Positions 5,549-6,362 of a stretch of 6,362 bases of DNA are shown one piece after another. Numbering within the stretch: the stretch's first letter is position 1; each line of letters starts with the position of its first letter. Source of the stretch: JBOGFI01 sp050743365 (GTDB taxonomy: Bacteria > Actinomycetota > Acidimicrobiia > IMCC26256 > JACDBD01); contig JBOGFI010000011.1 in the NCBI GenBank assembly GCA_050743365.1, positions 1 through 6,362 of the forward strand, written 5' to 3'. The notes beneath the pieces are model-generated. The model was not told the DNA's origin and made no database searches. It worked only from the letters and a program-made list of their open reading frames with translations. The translations under genes and the position numbers were made by a program.

Positions 5549-6362
5549 CACGTCCGCGCGACCGCCTGCTCGACCTCCTCGACCGTCAGGTAGGGAGGCA
5601 GGACCCGCAACACCTGGGGCGCGAACAGCGAGCCCGCCAGCACGCTCCGCGCCGCGCCCTCGGCGACGACGTCGCCGTCGCCGAGCACGACCGCGCGCGT
5701 GGCGCAGCGCGCCGCGAGCTCGACGTCGTGGGTGGCGAGCACCACCGCGCCACCGCCCGACGCGTGGAGGCGGACCGCGCGGGCGAGCGCGGCGCGCGAC
5801 GCCGCGTCCATGCCCCGGGTCGGCTCGTCGAGGAGCAGCACGTCGGCGCCGCCCACCGCCACCGCCGCGATCGCGACCCGCTGCCGCTCGCCCCCGGCCA
5901 GACTGCGCGGGTGCCGATCGGCCACCGCGCCGAGCCCGAGCGCGTCGAGCCACTCGTCGACGGAACCGTCGTCGCGCCGGCCGACCAGGCGCAAGGTCTC
6001 GGCGAGCTCTCGCCGCACGGTCGGGGCGAACAGCAGCGCGTTCGGGTCCTGGGGCACGTATGCCGCGGTTCCCGGGCCGGCGACCGATCCGCGTGCGGGC
6101 TCGAGGAGACGGGCGAGCGCGCGCAGCAGCGTGGTCTTGCCGGCCCCGTTGCGGCCGAGCAGGGCGACGACCTCGCCCTGCCGCACCTCGGCGGAGACGC
6201 CGTGGAGCACCTCGCGCCCGCCGATCTCGACGTGCAGGTCCCGTCCTGCCAGGAGCGTCCCGCCCGACGGAAGCGGCTCGACGGCGTCGGGGCCGGGCGG
6301 GAGGTCCAGGGCGGCGGCGAGGCGCCGGGCGTCGCGCACCGTGAGGGGCGGCGGGTCCCAGC
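5548..6362 (-). CDS. ECF transporter ATPase (EcfA-type), 5' part beyond window; probably the C-terminal half of a double-ABC protein
   Basis: The visible 270 codons encode a complete ABC ATPase domain, which powers vitamin-type import on the cytoplasmic face of the membrane. Counting from the GTG at 6339, it has Walker A GRNGAGKT (62-69), Q-loop YVPQDP with Gln97, signature LAGGE (147-151), Walker B LLLDE (Asp171, Glu172), D-loop RGMD and H-loop His204. The tail (FAPQVLRVLPPYLTVEEV) resembles that of actinobacterial ECF ATPases. GTG 6339 is a poor start: it has no purine-rich site before it, and the frame stays open to the window edge, encoding WDPPPLTVRDARR. In actinobacterial double-ABC ECF ATPases a similar proline-rich linker lies between the two ATPase domains, so the first domain is expected to the right of the window. 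The stop overlaps the S-component start by 1 nt, implying coupled translation. A single-domain EcfA with a longer N-terminus is the alternative. Confidence 0.88.
   Translation of the reverse strand, partial: WDPPPLTVRDARRLAAALDLPPGPDAVEPLPSGGTLLAGRDLHVEIGGREVLHGVSAEVRQGEVVALLGRNGAGKTTLLRALARLLEPARGSVAGPGTAAYVPQDPNALLFAPTVRRELAETLRLVGRRDDGSVDEWLDALGLGAVADRHPRSLAGGERQRVAIAAVAVGGADVLLLDEPTRGMDAASRAALARAVRLHASGGGAVVLATHDVELAARCATRAVVLGDGDVVAEGAARSVLAGSLFAPQVLRVLPPYLTVEEVEQAVART

Noticed and set aside
5549..5953. N-terminal 135-codon extension of the S-component frame
   Set aside because: The extension is Arg/Gly/Ala-rich low-complexity sequence lying within the ATPase gene in another frame. The hydrophobic protein begins at ATG 5548 (or GTG 5551).

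Overview
This 6.4-kb window is very GC-rich and almost entirely coding, with G or C at nearly every third codon position. The gene content (a paired ABC half-exporter, a DapB-like oxidoreductase of the mycobacterial and acidimicrobial type, and an ECF vitamin-type importer) suggests a high-GC actinobacterium, possibly Acidimicrobiia. That placement is an inference from composition and protein style; there is no rRNA or other phylogenetic marker here.

Layout. (1) Positions 3-3628, + strand: two ABC half-transporters, each a six-helix membrane domain plus an ATPase domain, joined by a 4-nt GTGA stop/start overlap. Their ATPase motifs are complementary in their defects. The first protein has a perfect LSGGQ signature but Asp in place of the catalytic Glu; the second has the catalytic Glu but a degraded signature, LSAGE. 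This is the pattern of a heterodimeric exporter with one working and one degenerate ATP site. (2) Positions 3638-4699, - strand: a Rossmann-fold oxidoreductase of the DapB-like / 2,4-diaminopentanoate dehydrogenase-like family. It converges on the exporter genes with 9 nt between the two stop codons. (3) Positions 4700-4771: a 72-nt gap, the largest in the window, holding a GC hairpin just after the ECF operon and an extended -10-like promoter motif almost touching the start codon of the oxidoreductase gene. (4) Positions 4772-6362, - strand: an ECF-type importer operon. The end of an ATPase gene, which runs off the window and is probably the second half of a double-ABC EcfA, overlaps the start of a membrane S-component (substrate-binding) gene. 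The T component is not in the window and may lie beyond its right edge.

How they work together. The exporter pair forms one machine. The ECF ATPase and S component form part of a second machine that imports a small, probably vitamin-like substrate. The oxidoreductase is on the same strand as the ECF genes but seems to have its own promoter, so a link to the importer is not shown. Both edge genes are cut by the window. No mobile element, RNA gene, CRISPR array or riboswitch was seen. These are recognisable families in a conventional arrangement; I did not find an undescribed system, and the findings are refinements (asymmetric ATP sites, a possible leaderless gene, hairpins at gene ends, unresolved starts and substrates).
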